A stretch of 64,000 nt of DNA from JAPLHP01 sp963720375 (GCA_963720375.1 CAVRFM010000010.1:86518-150517); one strand, 5' to 3'. Numbered from the stretch's first letter, positions 42,448 through 53,142 are shown. Notes: generated by a model from the sequence alone, not told the origin. Program-made: numbers and translations.

Positions 42448-45400
42448 TCAGGACGCGCCTTGGGCGGCAGAACCGGATTTGGAAGCGGGCTTCCGACGAA
42501 AACGATCGGTCAGGCTATAGAGCACCGGTATCACTACCAAGGTCAGCAGTGTGGAGCTGACCAGGCCACCCATCACCACAACGGCCAACTCTGAAGCCAG
42601 GAGCACGCCTCTGCCAGGCCAACCGACGGCCAGTGGTATGAGAGCCAGCATTGTGGCCAAAGCTGTCATCAGTATGGGCCGAATCCTGGTGCGGCCCGCC
42701 TGGACCAGGGCATCGTGCGTATTCATACCCCTTGTGACGCAGTTGCTCCACAAAGGCAATAAGCACAATGGCATTGGTGAGCACAATGCCCACCAGCATG
42801 AGAATGCCCATCAGAGCTGAGACTCCTATCGGTTGTCCAGCGGCTAGCAGAGCAAGCACAGCACCGATGGAGGCCAATGGCAGACTCATGATGATGATCA
42901 GCGGGCTGATGATGGAGCGGAATGAGGCTATGAGGATGGCAAAGGATATCGCCACGGCAACGATAATGGCGATGACCATATCTCTAAAGGCCTGGCTCAT
43001 CTCGGCGGCGACCCCACCAGCCTGGGTAGTGACACCCGGCGTGCTCTGGGTGACAGCATCCATCTCCTTCTGGGCTGCCTTGTTGACAGAGCCAACGTCC
43101 TTCTTGGTCACCGTAGCCGTGATACTGACCGCGAGATGCTGGTCAATACGGGTGATGCTGGTGGCTTCAGGAACCACATCGGCCGTGGGAGCGATGTCCC
43201 CCAGCTCTATCGGAGAGTTGAGGCCGGCAGACAACCACAAACCGCGGAGCTGGTCCGCAGTGGTAGCACTGGGTATTACACCGTTTACATAAAGAGGAAG
43301 ATCGCCGACGCTGGCACTGCTGATATCGACGCCAGCCATCATGAGGGACATCTCCCCTGCAAGCTTGCTCAGGTCCATGCCCTGCGAAACGTACAGGCCG
43401 ATCGCATTTGGATCCTCAACTATGACGGGCTTGGGAACGACTGTAGCTATGTCGGCCTCGACATCCGTCAGGCCATCTACATTCTTCAGCTTTGCCTGTA
43501 GTGTTGTCGCCGCACTCTCCACCTGGGCTTCATCGTCGCCCTTGACATACACGGCGAATTGGCTGGAACTAGAGCCGCCTATGCCGGAATCAAGGGGCCC
43601 GACCTTGAGTACCTCGCTGTCCAGGTCTGGGGCCAGTGCGCTTCCAGCCAAGGCCTGACGCAGCGCTTCAACCTCCTTGTCTACATTGGCGTCTTTGCTG
43701 AGCATCACCTCTATGGTAGCCGTGTTGCCACCGCCATTGCTCCCACCCAAGATGGAGCTTAGTGACGAGCTAGAGCTGCCAACCTTAGTGCTGTAGACGC
43801 CGATCTTGCTGCCGGGTTGATTCTTCAATGTCTCTATGACGGCCTCCACCTGTTCCGCCTTGTCTGATGTCGTGAGTATAGGCGTCCCTGGGTCCATCTT
43901 GACATTCACCACGACTCCCTTGTCTCCCATAGAGGGCATGAACGACGTGCCAACCAGAGGCGTGAGGCCCAGGCTCAGCAGCAGCAGCAGCAAGGCTATG
44001 GCGATGGTCAGGGCACGGTGACGCAGTGCCCACTTCAGGACAGGCGTGTAGACTCGTTGGTACCACGCATTCTCTGTCTCGGTTTTGCGCTGCCTGCGCA
44101 CCAGAACGCTGGACAGTGCCGGCACTACGGTGAGAGCGACCAGCAGCGAGGCCAGCAGGGCGAAGGTCACCGTCAAGGCAAACGGTACAAACATCTCGCC
44201 CACGATACCCTTCACGAAGGCCAAGGGCACAAAGATGGCCACGGTGGCCAGTGTAGCCGAAGTGATGGCCATTGCCACCTCCTTGGAGCCATTGACCGCC
44301 GCCTCCTTGAATGGCTCGCCGCTACGCAGGTGGCGATGGATGACCTCCAAGATGACAATGCTGTCATCGACTATACGGCCCACCGCAATGCCCAGGGCGC
44401 TGAGCGTCAGAACGTTTAGGCTGAGGCCCCACAGCTTCATGACGCCGAAGCCGATCAAAATGCTTAAGGGTATCGAAATGGCAATGACCAGCGAGCCACG
44501 CACGGTCGTGAGGAAGAGCCAGACCACCAGGATGGCCAATAGTCCGCCAATGACAGCCTCCCATTTCAGGTCAGTCAGACTGCTCTTCACTAAGTCGGAC
44601 TGGTCGGACACTTTCTCCAAATGCAGGCCGTTACCATCGGTGGTGAGCTCCGTGGTGATCGTGTGGATCGTGTCAGAAACGCGGTTGGCTGTGGAGACCA
44701 CGTTGGCATTCTGGTCCTTCATGATAGTGATGGTCACGCTGGGCTTGCCGTCCACTCTGGTGATGACCGTTCCAGGCTTGGGGCCCTCGGTCACCGTGGC
44801 CACATCGCCTACCTGGGTGCCGGCCGAATCAACCGGAGCCTCCGTCACATTCGCCAGGGAGTCATAGCTGCCAGTGCTCAGAGCCGCCACGACCTGTGAC
44901 ATGGCTATCCCACGCGCGTTCATTTCCGCAACTTTTGGAGTAATGATGACTCTCTCCTCGCCGCCATCGACACTGACTGAGAGTACGCCATCAACCTGCT
45001 GCAGCGCCGGCACGATCTTGGCCAGGGCTATCTGCCGCAGTTCATTGGGCTGCAAATCCCCGCTAAGGCTATAGGATGCCAGAGGTATCATCCCCATGTT
45101 GATGGGATACACTTTGGGGTTCTCACCGACGTCAGGAGAACTGGCTGCAGCAACGACGGCCTGAGGCCATGTCAACTTGCTGAGCTCCGTCTTGATCTTG
45201 TCATTGACCGGCCCCATCTTGGTGCCGTACTCATACTGCACCATGACGACGGACATGCCCACACCACTGGCGTCTGTAGAGGTAGAGGTGATTTGCTTTT
45301 GGCCACCGACGCGGGCAATCGCCTCCTCAATGGGTTTGGTTACCTGATCAACCACTACATCCGGTGAGGCTCCAGGGTATATGGTTATCACTGTCGTCAT

Positions 45401-45532
45401 CGGCAACTCAATGTCTGGGATCATCTCTTGTTGGAGATGGAAGGTAGCATAGATGCCGCCCCCGATGATCACAGCAACGATGAGTAAAGTAAGCCAGCGT
45501 TTATACAGAGAGATTCTGGTGAGCCAGTGCAT
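42448..45532 (-). pseudogene. RND-family (HAE1-type) efflux transporter, one frameshift near the C-terminus
   Basis: About 1025 residues if repaired, the normal RND length. Twelve membrane helices, two large periplasmic loops, and the proton-relay aspartates in ALGIAVGRIVDDSIVILEVI. The first frame runs from ATG 45532 (after GGGAGGGTAAATA) to QLRHKGYEYARC. One extra base near 42727 shifts the last 95 residues (MNTHDALVQAGRTRIRPILM, then ALIPLAVGWPGRGVLLASEL) into another frame. No membrane-fusion or outer-membrane partner is adjacent, as expected for a monoderm lineage. It would export drugs or lipids by proton antiport. Confidence 0.85.
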
Positions 45533-45861
45533 TATTTACCCTCCCGTATGCCTTACATGAGCGTCTGCAGTTTGTGGTTCGAAGCAAGATGCATGAGGAC
45601 TATTATGTTGCGGCAACGGATGAACTGCGATGATTAGTTCGAGTGTGTTGTTTTTACCGGGCGGGTTCCGGAGACTTACGTTCTCGCCATGTCGTCTTCC
45701 GGGAACCTGCCACATGCTATCAGCCGAATTTCTAATTCTATCATAGAAAAGAGGCCGATGCACAAACATCAGCCTCCTGATGGGATATCCCTTCAGCAGC
45801 CTAGATGACCCTGAAACAAGCTACCCAAGCCAAGCCCGATTCAACGGCGGGGCAGAAATAT
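45533..45861. other. intergenic region of 329 bp, RND upstream sequence
   Basis: Lies between the RND start and the epimerase stop, both on the minus strand. It must hold the RND promoter, but I see no clear -10/-35 pair. Short complementary segments (GGGCGGGTTCCGG and TTCCGGGAACCTGCC) may form a hairpin near 45660-45710. No gene. Confidence 0.35.
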
Positions 45862-46818
45862 CTACATGAATCGAACAATAGCCTTCCCAAACAACGGCCC
45901 CACGAAGTAGCACATGAATGGCAAGAAGAGGGGAGAAAACTTCCTGGACAGTGCTCTGGAATAGTCCTGGAGGTAATCACCAAAGGTCTTCTGCTGAAAG
46001 CGCAGCAGTTCCTGGGACTTACCAGTATCATACCAGTCCAGATAGTAAGGCTCCTGGACAAACTTGCTTGCCGGCGGCGTAGGTAATTTGAGAACTCCCA
46101 GCATACCATTGATCATATCCTTGTACAGCATCCGCTGGGCAGGCCCGCCGCTAACAACCAGTGTGTTTCCCTTTGCCGCCTCAAAATTCTTGATGGCATT
46201 CAGTATCGCCAGTGCTACATCATCCGGGTGGCACATCTCTACCCGGTTATTGAGTGGAATAGTGAACATGCGCCTGACATCGCTAGGTTCAAACATCGTA
46301 TACATAGATGCAGACAAGCGCAGTATCACATAGTCAATCCCCGATCCCTTGATCAGGGCCTCCGCCTGCAATTTGGTCTTGCCATACATGTCCTTCGGCT
46401 GCGGGGCATCTTTATCTGCGCTTATAAGCCGCACGGCTCCCGGCGTAGGCCCAAACACCGCCACTGATGAGGTAAACACGAACGGTATGTGGCCACCCTT
46501 TTCTTTTATCAGATCAACAACCACCGCAGTACCACCGACATTGACTTTAGCGGCCAACTCCGGTTTCTCGTCAGCTAAAGGCGGCAAGATACCAGCCATG
46601 TGAATGACTGCATCCACCCCCTCCATCGCCTTCCGAACCAGGTCGGACGACGTAATATCCCCCCACAGGATTTCCGCTCCCCTCCCAAGTTCTTTAACGC
46701 TCTTCCGATTGCGCGGTGTGTCCAGATCGAACACACACACCTGGTATCCGTCCCGCATCAGAGTTTTGCATACATTGGTCCCCAATCGGCCAGCTCCGCC
46801 AGTAATCAGTACAAGCAT
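45862..46818 (-). CDS. NAD-dependent epimerase/dehydratase (extended SDR)
   Basis: 318 residues. Rossmann motif ITGGAGRLG at the N-terminus, VIHMAG, FTSSVAVFG and the catalytic YGKTK (MYGKTKLQAEAL). ATG 46818 follows GGAGGAGAGGGTAAG; the frame is open farther upstream but without signals and into the operator region. The C-terminal 50 residues are hydrophobic and may associate with the membrane. Probably a nucleotide-sugar or sterol-like dehydrogenase; substrate unknown. Divergent from the MarR gene at 47.0 kb. Confidence 0.83.
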   Translation of the reverse strand: MLVLITGGAGRLGTNVCKTLMRDGYQVCVFDLDTPRNRKSVKELGRGAEILWGDITSSDLVRKAMEGVDAVIHMAGILPPLADEKPELAAKVNVGGTAVVVDLIKEKGGHIPFVFTSSVAVFGPTPGAVRLISADKDAPQPKDMYGKTKLQAEALIKGSGIDYVILRLSASMYTMFEPSDVRRMFTIPLNNRVEMCHPDDVALAILNAIKNFEAAKGNTLVVSGGPAQRMLYKDMINGMLGVLKLPTPPASKFVQEPYYLDWYDTGKSQELLRFQQKTFGDYLQDYSRALSRKFSPLFLPFMCYFVGPLFGKAIVRFM

Positions 46819-46906
46819 CTTACCCTCTCCTCCTCCAGAATGTTCCGAGCCATACCTCTCAGCAAGCCCATTAGTCCCGGTGGAATAACTTTCTACTATC
46901 CAAATT

Positions 46907-46929
46907 ATTTGCATTATATCAACTACATG
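46907..46929. promoter_or_regulatory. repeated 23-bp element, copy 1 (putative MarR site)
   Basis: ATTTGCATTATATCAACTAC with ATG matches 47011-47033 at 18 of 23 positions. It lies in the epimerase/MarR divergent region on the epimerase side. Confidence 0.5.
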
Positions 46930-47010
46930 GTTGGTTGTCAATACTCTATGTTGCCAGTCTCTCTGTAAGAATTACTCACCACTTGCAAAATGGTTTTGAT
47001 TTATGGTATA

Positions 47011-47033
47011 ATTTGTATGATATCAATTATGTG
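47011..47033. promoter_or_regulatory. repeated 23-bp element, copy 2, overlapping the MarR promoter
   Basis: ATTTGTATGATATCAATTAT with GTG. It abuts an extended -10 promoter TGGTATAAT (about 47004-47012) reading into the MarR gene, a good position for autorepression. Confidence 0.5.
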
Positions 47034-47047
47034 ATCCAACCAAAATA

Positions 47048-47542
47048 ATGAGTACTGGAGAGTCCAAAGGTATGATAACCAACACAAACAAGGCAGAGCT
47101 TGTTCAATACGTTCTTAATCTACAAGAAAAGCTGGATCAGCTCGAGCAGGCATTGCGTCCCATCATACCAAAGGAATGGCTCGCTATAGATCTCACCATG
47201 CCACAGTTAAAAGTCATGCTCACGCTTTCCAAGGAAGGTTCTACGCGGATGAGCGAACTCGCTTCAATTTTGGAGGTCACTCTAGCTACTGCTACAGGTG
47301 TTGTGGACCGCCTGGTAGAAAGAGGTCTTGTTGCCAGAGAGAGCTTCCCGGGTGACCGCCGCGTGGTCATGTGCCGTCTTTCCAGCGAGGGACAAGAATT
47401 CACCGGCCGACTATGGCAATCGGGGCAGACACAGATAGAGCGCCTCCTGAAGGTGATGACACCAGCACAGCTTCAGATCGTGGCTCAGGGAACGGAGATT
47501 TTCATTGAGGCAGCCAAGGCATTGCAGTCTGATTCTAAATAG
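47048..47542 (+). CDS. MarR-family transcriptional regulator
   Basis: 164 residues; winged helix with MPQLKVMLTLSKEGSTRMSE, LEVTLATATGVVDRLVERG and wing RESFPGDRRVVMCRLSSEG. The N-terminal 30 residues form an extra helix. Very similar in its DNA-binding helix to the MarR at 40.5 kb. Ribosome binding is weak (GGAGAG lies inside the first codons), so ATG 47072 (MITNTNKAEL), preceded by GGAGAGTCCAAAGGT, may be the real start. Probably controls itself and the divergent epimerase. Confidence 0.85.
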   Translation: MSTGESKGMITNTNKAELVQYVLNLQEKLDQLEQALRPIIPKEWLAIDLTMPQLKVMLTLSKEGSTRMSELASILEVTLATATGVVDRLVERGLVARESFPGDRRVVMCRLSSEGQEFTGRLWQSGQTQIERLLKVMTPAQLQIVAQGTEIFIEAAKALQSDSK

Positions 47543-47977
47543 AAGCTCAGTATCCAACAGGCAGACTAGGAGCAAGGTCTACCCCCCCCTTTCCTTGCTC
47601 AGCAGGCAATGTAACTGGATGCTCGAATCCCTTCTACACCACTACTATAGGTTTCGACCAGCGACAACTGCCCTGCACTAGCCTGCCTGTTGCCCACCAC
47701 TGAGGGTGATGGGCTATTATACCAGAAACTCGTATCCTGCCAAACATCCCCCTACCACCAGTTTTTAATGGGACATTCCATTACCCCAGCAAGTAAAACC
47801 CTGTTGTCCACAGTGATGTAAGACATTTGCCGGAGGTAAACTCTCAAAACTCTGTGGACGAGCAGGAAACGAAAGCTGTAAACTGTGAGCCAGCAGCCCG
47901 AATATCTAGATTACTACTAACTTAGTTTTCGCTACGATTGTGAAGCGAGTGTAGATAGGGCAGCAGGAGAGAGAAGA
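47543..47977. terminator. 435-bp gap with a terminator-like hairpin
   Basis: GAGCAAGG and CCTTGCTC (47570-47600) form an 8-bp stem after the MarR stop, a possible terminator without a strong T-run. Farther on, GTCCACAG and CTGTGGAC (47806-47859) are exact inverted repeats around 38 bases. No gene is seen; AGCAGGAGAGAGAAG just before 47978 is the ribosome binding site of the next gene. Confidence 0.5.
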
Positions 47978-49384
47978 ATGCCTACGAGGCTGAAGTTTCT
48001 GGGAGCAGCTCAAAACGTTACCGGCTCCAAATACCTGTTAGAGGCTAATGATACCAGACTTCTGGTTGACTGCGGGTTATTTCAAGAGAGGAATCTAGAA
48101 GAAAGGAACTGGGAACCTTTCCCAGTTCCACCTGAGACCATAGATGCCCTACTGTTAACTCATGCCCACCTCGACCACTGTGGCCTGCTGCCCAAGCTAG
48201 TCCGAGAGGGATTCCACGGCAAAATCCACTGCACTGCTGCCACAGCAGATATATCCGAGATTGTTCTCATGGATTCCGCCCACCTGCAAGAAGAGGATGC
48301 TGAGTTCAAGAGAAAACGACATGAACGTGAGGGTAGGAAAGGACCGCATCCTGAGATCCCGCTCTACACTGAAGATGATGCGAGGGCGGTTATGCCACTG
48401 CTATCGCCGCTACGGTATAAAGAGGCGATACCGATCAGCGATGGCATTGAAGCCACATTCTATGATGCAGGACATGTCCTCGGCTCATCTATGATAAAGG
48501 TCAAGGTAAACCAAAACGGCCAGGAGAGAACGATAGTCTTCTCCGGAGATATTGGCCGACGGGGTGGGCCATTGCTTCACGATCCAACTTTTTTCGATGA
48601 TGCGGATTATGTCTTGGTAGAGTCCACCTACGGCAATAGGCTACACAAGGACCCGCAAAGCATAGAAGACGAGCTTTCCGAAGCCATAAACTACACCCAG
48701 GAGGCCGGGGGGAACATAATAGTACCCAGCTTCGCTCTAGAAAGGGCCCAAGAAATCCTATATCATCTGAACCAGCTATTGATCAAGAACCAGATACCTC
48801 ACCTAATGGTCTTCGTCGATAGCCCTATGGCGACAAGTGTCACCGAGGTTTTCCAACGCTATCCGGAATTGTTAAACGAGAAAATGGCTGAATCCCTCAA
48901 ACAAAAGGATTCCCTTTTCGACTTCCCGGGCCTGAAGTTTGTCAGAACAATAGATGAGTCCAAGGCGATAAACCATATCAAAGGAACGGTCATCATCATA
49001 GCAGGGTCCGGGATGTGCACCGGAGGCAGGATAAAACACCACCTGGTCCAAAACATTACCAGGCCAGAGAGCACCATACTCTTTGTAGGATACCAGGCTG
49101 TGGAAACACTGGGCAGGCAAATTACCGACGGCTTTAAGAAGGTCAGGATACTGGGACAAACGTATCCTGTGAGGGCACGAGTGGTTCGGATGGATGGCTT
49201 TTCAGCCCACGCTGATAGGGACGGACTTTTCGAATGGATATCTAACCTGAGGAACCCCCCGAGGCATGTCTTTGTCACCCATGGCGAACCCGATAGCGCC
49301 CAGTCCCTTGCAAACCTGGTCATTGAGAAGAAGGGCTGGAGGGTATCGGTACCAGCCTACCAGGACGAAGTCATCCTGGACTGA
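47978..49384 (+). CDS. beta-CASP metallo-beta-lactamase ribonuclease
   Basis: 468 residues. MBL motif THAHLDHCG (H62, H64, D66, H67), later GHVLGSSMI and FSGDIGRRG, followed by the beta-CASP and RMMBL regions (VESTYGNRLH, IIAGSGMCTGGRIKHHL, MDGFSAHADRDGLFEW). This family (CPSF73-like, YSH1) comprises zinc-dependent RNA endo- or exonucleases involved in RNA maturation and decay. The molybdopterin gene starts 29 nt downstream. Confidence 0.9.
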   Translation: MPTRLKFLGAAQNVTGSKYLLEANDTRLLVDCGLFQERNLEERNWEPFPVPPETIDALLLTHAHLDHCGLLPKLVREGFHGKIHCTAATADISEIVLMDSAHLQEEDAEFKRKRHEREGRKGPHPEIPLYTEDDARAVMPLLSPLRYKEAIPISDGIEATFYDAGHVLGSSMIKVKVNQNGQERTIVFSGDIGRRGGPLLHDPTFFDDADYVLVESTYGNRLHKDPQSIEDELSEAINYTQEAGGNIIVPSFALERAQEILYHLNQLLIKNQIPHLMVFVDSPMATSVTEVFQRYPELLNEKMAESLKQKDSLFDFPGLKFVRTIDESKAINHIKGTVIIIAGSGMCTGGRIKHHLVQNITRPESTILFVGYQAVETLGRQITDGFKKVRILGQTYPVRARVVRMDGFSAHADRDGLFEWISNLRNPPRHVFVTHGEPDSAQSLANLVIEKKGWRVSVPAYQDEVILD

Positions 49385-49412
49385 GTGCAAGCACAACGGA
49401 GGAGGTGACTAC

Positions 49413-51632
49413 ATGGGCACATCAGGCAGGAATACAGTGATCCGAACGGTGTGTAGAACATCAGATTTCGTAGGATGCGGCCTCACTGTTGCGGTAGAGG
49501 ACGGAGTCATCGTCAAGGTCCGTCCGGCCGATTTCCCGGACCAGGCTGATCGAGGAGCATGCCTGAAAGGCCTAACCACACACCAGATAGTCTATCATCC
49601 TGACCGTCTGCGTTATCCCATGAAACGCACGGGAGAGCGAGGAGAAGGCAAGTGGCAACGTGTGACCTGGGACGAGGCCTTGAATGACATCTCGGGGAAA
49701 CTCAAGGAGCTTACCCATCGATATGGTTCCAATACCACCGCCTGGATGACCCCGGTATCGCCAAATCTCACCTGGGGAGGCTATGCACGGTTGGCAAGCT
49801 TGACCAAGGGGACTCTGGTGGACTGGTGGGGTTGTGGCGACGCTGCAGGTCCCTGTGCTGACATCGCCACCTTTGGCCACCTGATGGGAGGGACACACCT
49901 TATGCCTGCTGGCCACCCTCAGTTCATTATTATCTGGGGTTACAATCCAGCAGTGACCGCTTACCACCATATGAGAAGGATCGTGCAGGCGAAAAAGAAG
50001 GGGGCCAAAGTGGTGGTCATCGATCCTCGCTTCACCGACACAGCCCGCCACGCTGATCAGCACATCGCCATAAGGCCAGGAACAGATGGCGCGCTGGCAC
50101 TCGGCATGATCAACGTCATCATGCAGCAGGGACTGCGCGATAGACAATTCATTGCCGGGGATACTGTCGGCCCTCTGCTGGTAAAGGATGACAACGGCTT
50201 GTTCCTAAGAGAAAGTGATCTGATGAAAAACGGCAACCCAGAGAGAATCATGATAATGGACGAGTATACGGGACGACGGCAGGGATGCGAAACACGGGAG
50301 GCTAAACCAGCGATCACGGGCACGTACTCTATTGCCGGCATCAACTGCCGACCTGCATATCAATTGTTGTCTGACATGGTCCGCGATTACACTCCCGAAA
50401 GGGTGTCAGAGATCACTGACATCCCGGCTGACGTCATCCAGCGCCTGGCAGTCAGCTATGCGACCCATAAGCCGGCTGCCATCTACCGTGGATGGGGAAT
50501 GCAGAGAACCTTCTACGGTGACCTGGCATGCCGGGCAATAAACACACTGGCAGCAATTACCGGCAACATCAACCTTGACCGGCCATCCACATTTGTCCTG
50601 AATTCCCGTCCCTTCCTTACGCCAGCGGAGCCCTCTAACGTTATACCCGTGATGCTGCTATACGACGCTATCACGAAAAATGAGCCCTTTGCTATAAAGG
50701 CAGTCTGGTGTGCCGGGCACAACTTTGTCAACCAGATGCCTGATATGAACAGAGTTGTCGATGACCTCTTCCGTCATCTGGAACTCGTTGTAGTTTGCGA
50801 CCTTTTCATGACAGCCTCAGCCAGATACGCCGATTATGTGCTACCTGCGGCCTCTTTTTATGAATGTACAGACCTCTGCATGAGCAGCCTCTCCAACACC
50901 TATTTGCAGCTTCAGCAAAAGGCGATAGAGCCACTCTATGAGTCCAAGTCCGATTTTCAGATAGCCGCCGAACTGGGGCAGAGGATGGGATTCGGTGATT
51001 ACTTCAACAAGACAGAAGAGCAATACATTGAAGATCTCCTTGCCTCAGGTCACCCCACCATGGAAGGTATTTCGCTGGAGCAACTGAGAAAGGGGCCTAT
51101 CATGGCAAAGCCCCTGGAGAGACCACAACAACTGAGTACCCCGACGGGTAGAATCGAATTCTACGTGGAACGGCTAAAACGATTCGGGCAGGAACTGCCA
51201 ATCTACCTCGAGCCAGTGGAGAGCATCCGCAGTGAGAAGGCGAAGAAATACCCGCTCTCTTTACTTATAACACATCCCAAGCAACATATACACTCCAGCC
51301 TAGCCAATGTACCCAGCTTGCACACAGCAAACCCCGAGCCCCTCCTGGAGATCAATCCCGTGGATGCAGAACCACGCAATATCAAGGATGGAGATGTGGT
51401 CCGTGTCTTCAACGACCGTGGTCAGGCAAAACTGAAAGCCAAGATTAGCTCATTTATAAAGCCAGGGGTGGTGGATATGGCCCAGGGTTGGTGGCCCGAG
51501 CACTACATCGAAGGTCATCACAACCAGTTGACCCACGAAAGAATAAACCCCGTGCAGCAGTTTATCATGGGACCTAACGCAGCCTTTAATGACGTCCTTG
51601 TCGAGGTAGAGAGAGCCCCCAGCGGAAGCTGA
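49413..51632 (+). CDS. molybdopterin oxidoreductase (DMSO reductase family), atypical Fe-S motif
   Basis: 739 residues, Mo/W-bis-PGD oxidoreductase. N-terminal Fe-S segment has C14, C22 and C50 (TVCRTSDFVGCGL; RGACLKG). The usual second cysteine of CxxC is Ser17. Downstream are the PGD-binding regions (IWGYNPAVTAYHHM, KVVVIDPRFTDTARHADQHI) and the molydopterin dinucleotide C-domain (TPTGRIEFY, GDVVRVFNDRGQAKLKAKIS). Candidate metal ligand Cys141 or Cys148. No Tat signal, so it is cytoplasmic. Related to acetylene-hydratase and formate-dehydrogenase-like enzymes; substrate unknown. ATG 49413 follows GGAGGAGGTGACTAC; an upstream in-frame start would overlap the nuclease gene. Confidence 0.82.
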   Translation: MGTSGRNTVIRTVCRTSDFVGCGLTVAVEDGVIVKVRPADFPDQADRGACLKGLTTHQIVYHPDRLRYPMKRTGERGEGKWQRVTWDEALNDISGKLKELTHRYGSNTTAWMTPVSPNLTWGGYARLASLTKGTLVDWWGCGDAAGPCADIATFGHLMGGTHLMPAGHPQFIIIWGYNPAVTAYHHMRRIVQAKKKGAKVVVIDPRFTDTARHADQHIAIRPGTDGALALGMINVIMQQGLRDRQFIAGDTVGPLLVKDDNGLFLRESDLMKNGNPERIMIMDEYTGRRQGCETREAKPAITGTYSIAGINCRPAYQLLSDMVRDYTPERVSEITDIPADVIQRLAVSYATHKPAAIYRGWGMQRTFYGDLACRAINTLAAITGNINLDRPSTFVLNSRPFLTPAEPSNVIPVMLLYDAITKNEPFAIKAVWCAGHNFVNQMPDMNRVVDDLFRHLELVVVCDLFMTASARYADYVLPAASFYECTDLCMSSLSNTYLQLQQKAIEPLYESKSDFQIAAELGQRMGFGDYFNKTEEQYIEDLLASGHPTMEGISLEQLRKGPIMAKPLERPQQLSTPTGRIEFYVERLKRFGQELPIYLEPVESIRSEKAKKYPLSLLITHPKQHIHSSLANVPSLHTANPEPLLEINPVDAEPRNIKDGDVVRVFNDRGQAKLKAKISSFIKPGVVDMAQGWWPEHYIEGHHNQLTHERINPVQQFIMGPNAAFNDVLVEVERAPSGS

Positions 51633-51735
51633 TTAGTCCACTACGGCATCAAGTCTCAATACTGCCCCAATCCAGGCAGTCACTCCCCTAAATAAGTCGA
51701 AATTCTCATGCCCGGTCAGAGAGTATGCCACCAAT

Positions 51736-52197
51736 CTACGTCACGTGTGTCCGGTGATACCTTGCCAACCTGACATAGGTTTCCATAAAGGCATCTCCCA
51801 GCTTTTGCTGGGTCAGCCCGTTCAATGGCAGGTGCTTTTCGCACACTGTTACCGGCTGATAATATGCGTCGTAACAGCCGCCTTTTACCTCAAGCCGATC
51901 CTCGGCTGGCAGAACACTAAGTCTGATGTAGCTGCCAGAATGCAGGCCATCGTCGTTCTCAGTCACTGCAAAACGTATGACAGCACCATTGCCATCTTGA
52001 CGGCTGGGAAAGGTCCTGGACGTTGAACGGTATTGCCAGTCCATCGTACTGGCAAAATCGCAACAAACCTTCTCAACCATGGCAGCAATTTGGGCCACCA
52101 AGGCTCTGGGCTGTTCACCCGCCTTTGCTCGACCTGCTTTCGCAAACTTCTCGAGACCGCACCCCATTTCTACCGCTGAAACTGTTTGTCCTACCAT
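51736..52197 (-). CDS. hypothetical protein
   Basis: 153 residues, soluble, no recognised domain. Features: MVGQTVSAVEMGCGLEKFAK, a central strand-rich part (GAVIRFAVTENDDGLHSGSY then IRLSVLPAEDRLEVKGGCYD) and a C-terminal helix KLGDAFMETYVRLARYH. GGGGGG lies 7 nt before the ATG. The balanced composition suggests a real gene. Lies between convergent and tandem neighbours. Confidence 0.55.
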   Translation of the reverse strand: MVGQTVSAVEMGCGLEKFAKAGRAKAGEQPRALVAQIAAMVEKVCCDFASTMDWQYRSTSRTFPSRQDGNGAVIRFAVTENDDGLHSGSYIRLSVLPAEDRLEVKGGCYDAYYQPVTVCEKHLPLNGLTQQKLGDAFMETYVRLARYHRTHVT

Positions 52198-52318
52198 TTT
52201 TCTACCCCCCGACTAAAATTGATTATTGATCGAAGGTCCACAAAAAACGGAATGGACCGTCTATCCACCTCAATCCCTCAAACAGTCTGCTGCTCCATCC
52301 GGGGTTCCAAAATACCGG

Positions 52319-52846
52319 TTATTGCCCTATTAACAGAGCCTTGATTATCGCCTTATTAAATCTGGGTAAATCGGCTGGCTTGCGTGAGGTGATGAGATTC
52401 CCATCCTGCACCACCGGTTCATCCACCCAGTTGGCACCGGCATTTACCAGGTCAACTGCTATCGAGGGCCAGGACGTAACACTATGCCCTCTCACTATAC
52501 CTGCAGAAATGAGGAGTTGGGGGCCATGGCAGATAGCTGCAACTATCTTGCCGGAACTGTATGCCTTCCTTACCAGGTCTATCATGGGTTGATGGAGACG
52601 CATCTTGTCGGGGGCATAACCGCCCGGCACAATGACGGCGTCAAAATCCTTGGCATTGGCTCTGTCAGCAGTAATATCAACCCTGGCCCTTACTTTGCCC
52701 CTCTTGCCCCGATAGCTCTTTCGAGAGCCAGAGCCTACTACCATCACTCTGGCTCCAACGCCGTTCATCGCCCTCATAGTCTCCTCAAACTCGGAATCCT
52801 CGAAATCCGCTTCGACCAAGATTGCCACCCGCTGCCCGTCAAGCAT
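52319..52846 (-). CDS. DJ-1/PfpI-family protein
   Basis: 175 residues. The nucleophile elbow AAICHGPQLLISAG carries the conserved cysteine, with DAVIVPGGYAPDKMR and LVEADFEDSEFEETM (catalytic Glu). Family members act as glyoxalases, deglycases or peptidase-like stress proteins. GAGGATAAAAAGC precedes the ATG. The hypothetical gene follows 121 nt downstream on the same strand. Confidence 0.88.
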   Translation of the reverse strand: MLDGQRVAILVEADFEDSEFEETMRAMNGVGARVMVVGSGSRKSYRGKRGKVRARVDITADRANAKDFDAVIVPGGYAPDKMRLHQPMIDLVRKAYSSGKIVAAICHGPQLLISAGIVRGHSVTSWPSIAVDLVNAGANWVDEPVVQDGNLITSRKPADLPRFNKAIIKALLIGQ

Positions 52847-53142
52847 GCTTTTTATCCTCGTTCTTTGTTCGCTGCAAAATCAACGTTTTGACAGACACGG
52901 TTGATCCCTTCTTAACTACAGATATAGAAAAGCCTTTTCAAACCATCTTCTCTAGAGTGATTCTCCAGGTACCGAAGGCAGCAGGGGATTGATGCCGGTG
53001 GTGTCTATTCTAGCTGGCGAGAGATAAAGAAGTCATAAAATCCGCCAAGAAAAGGTTAAGAGGTTGTAACATCCGGACTTTTCCGGCCGATCTGGAATAA
53101 ATTCGGTATGGGATGTTCTGAGAGGGGAACCCCGGAAGGTAT

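Noticed and set aside
47804..47860. TTGTCCACA and TGTGGAC as DnaA boxes marking an origin
   Set aside because: Only two near-matches in inverted order, no dnaA/dnaN neighbours and no AT-rich unwinding element.
49266..49412. Earlier in-frame start for the molybdopterin enzyme
   Set aside because: It would overlap the nuclease gene by over 100 bp; ATG 49413 has a strong ribosome binding site.
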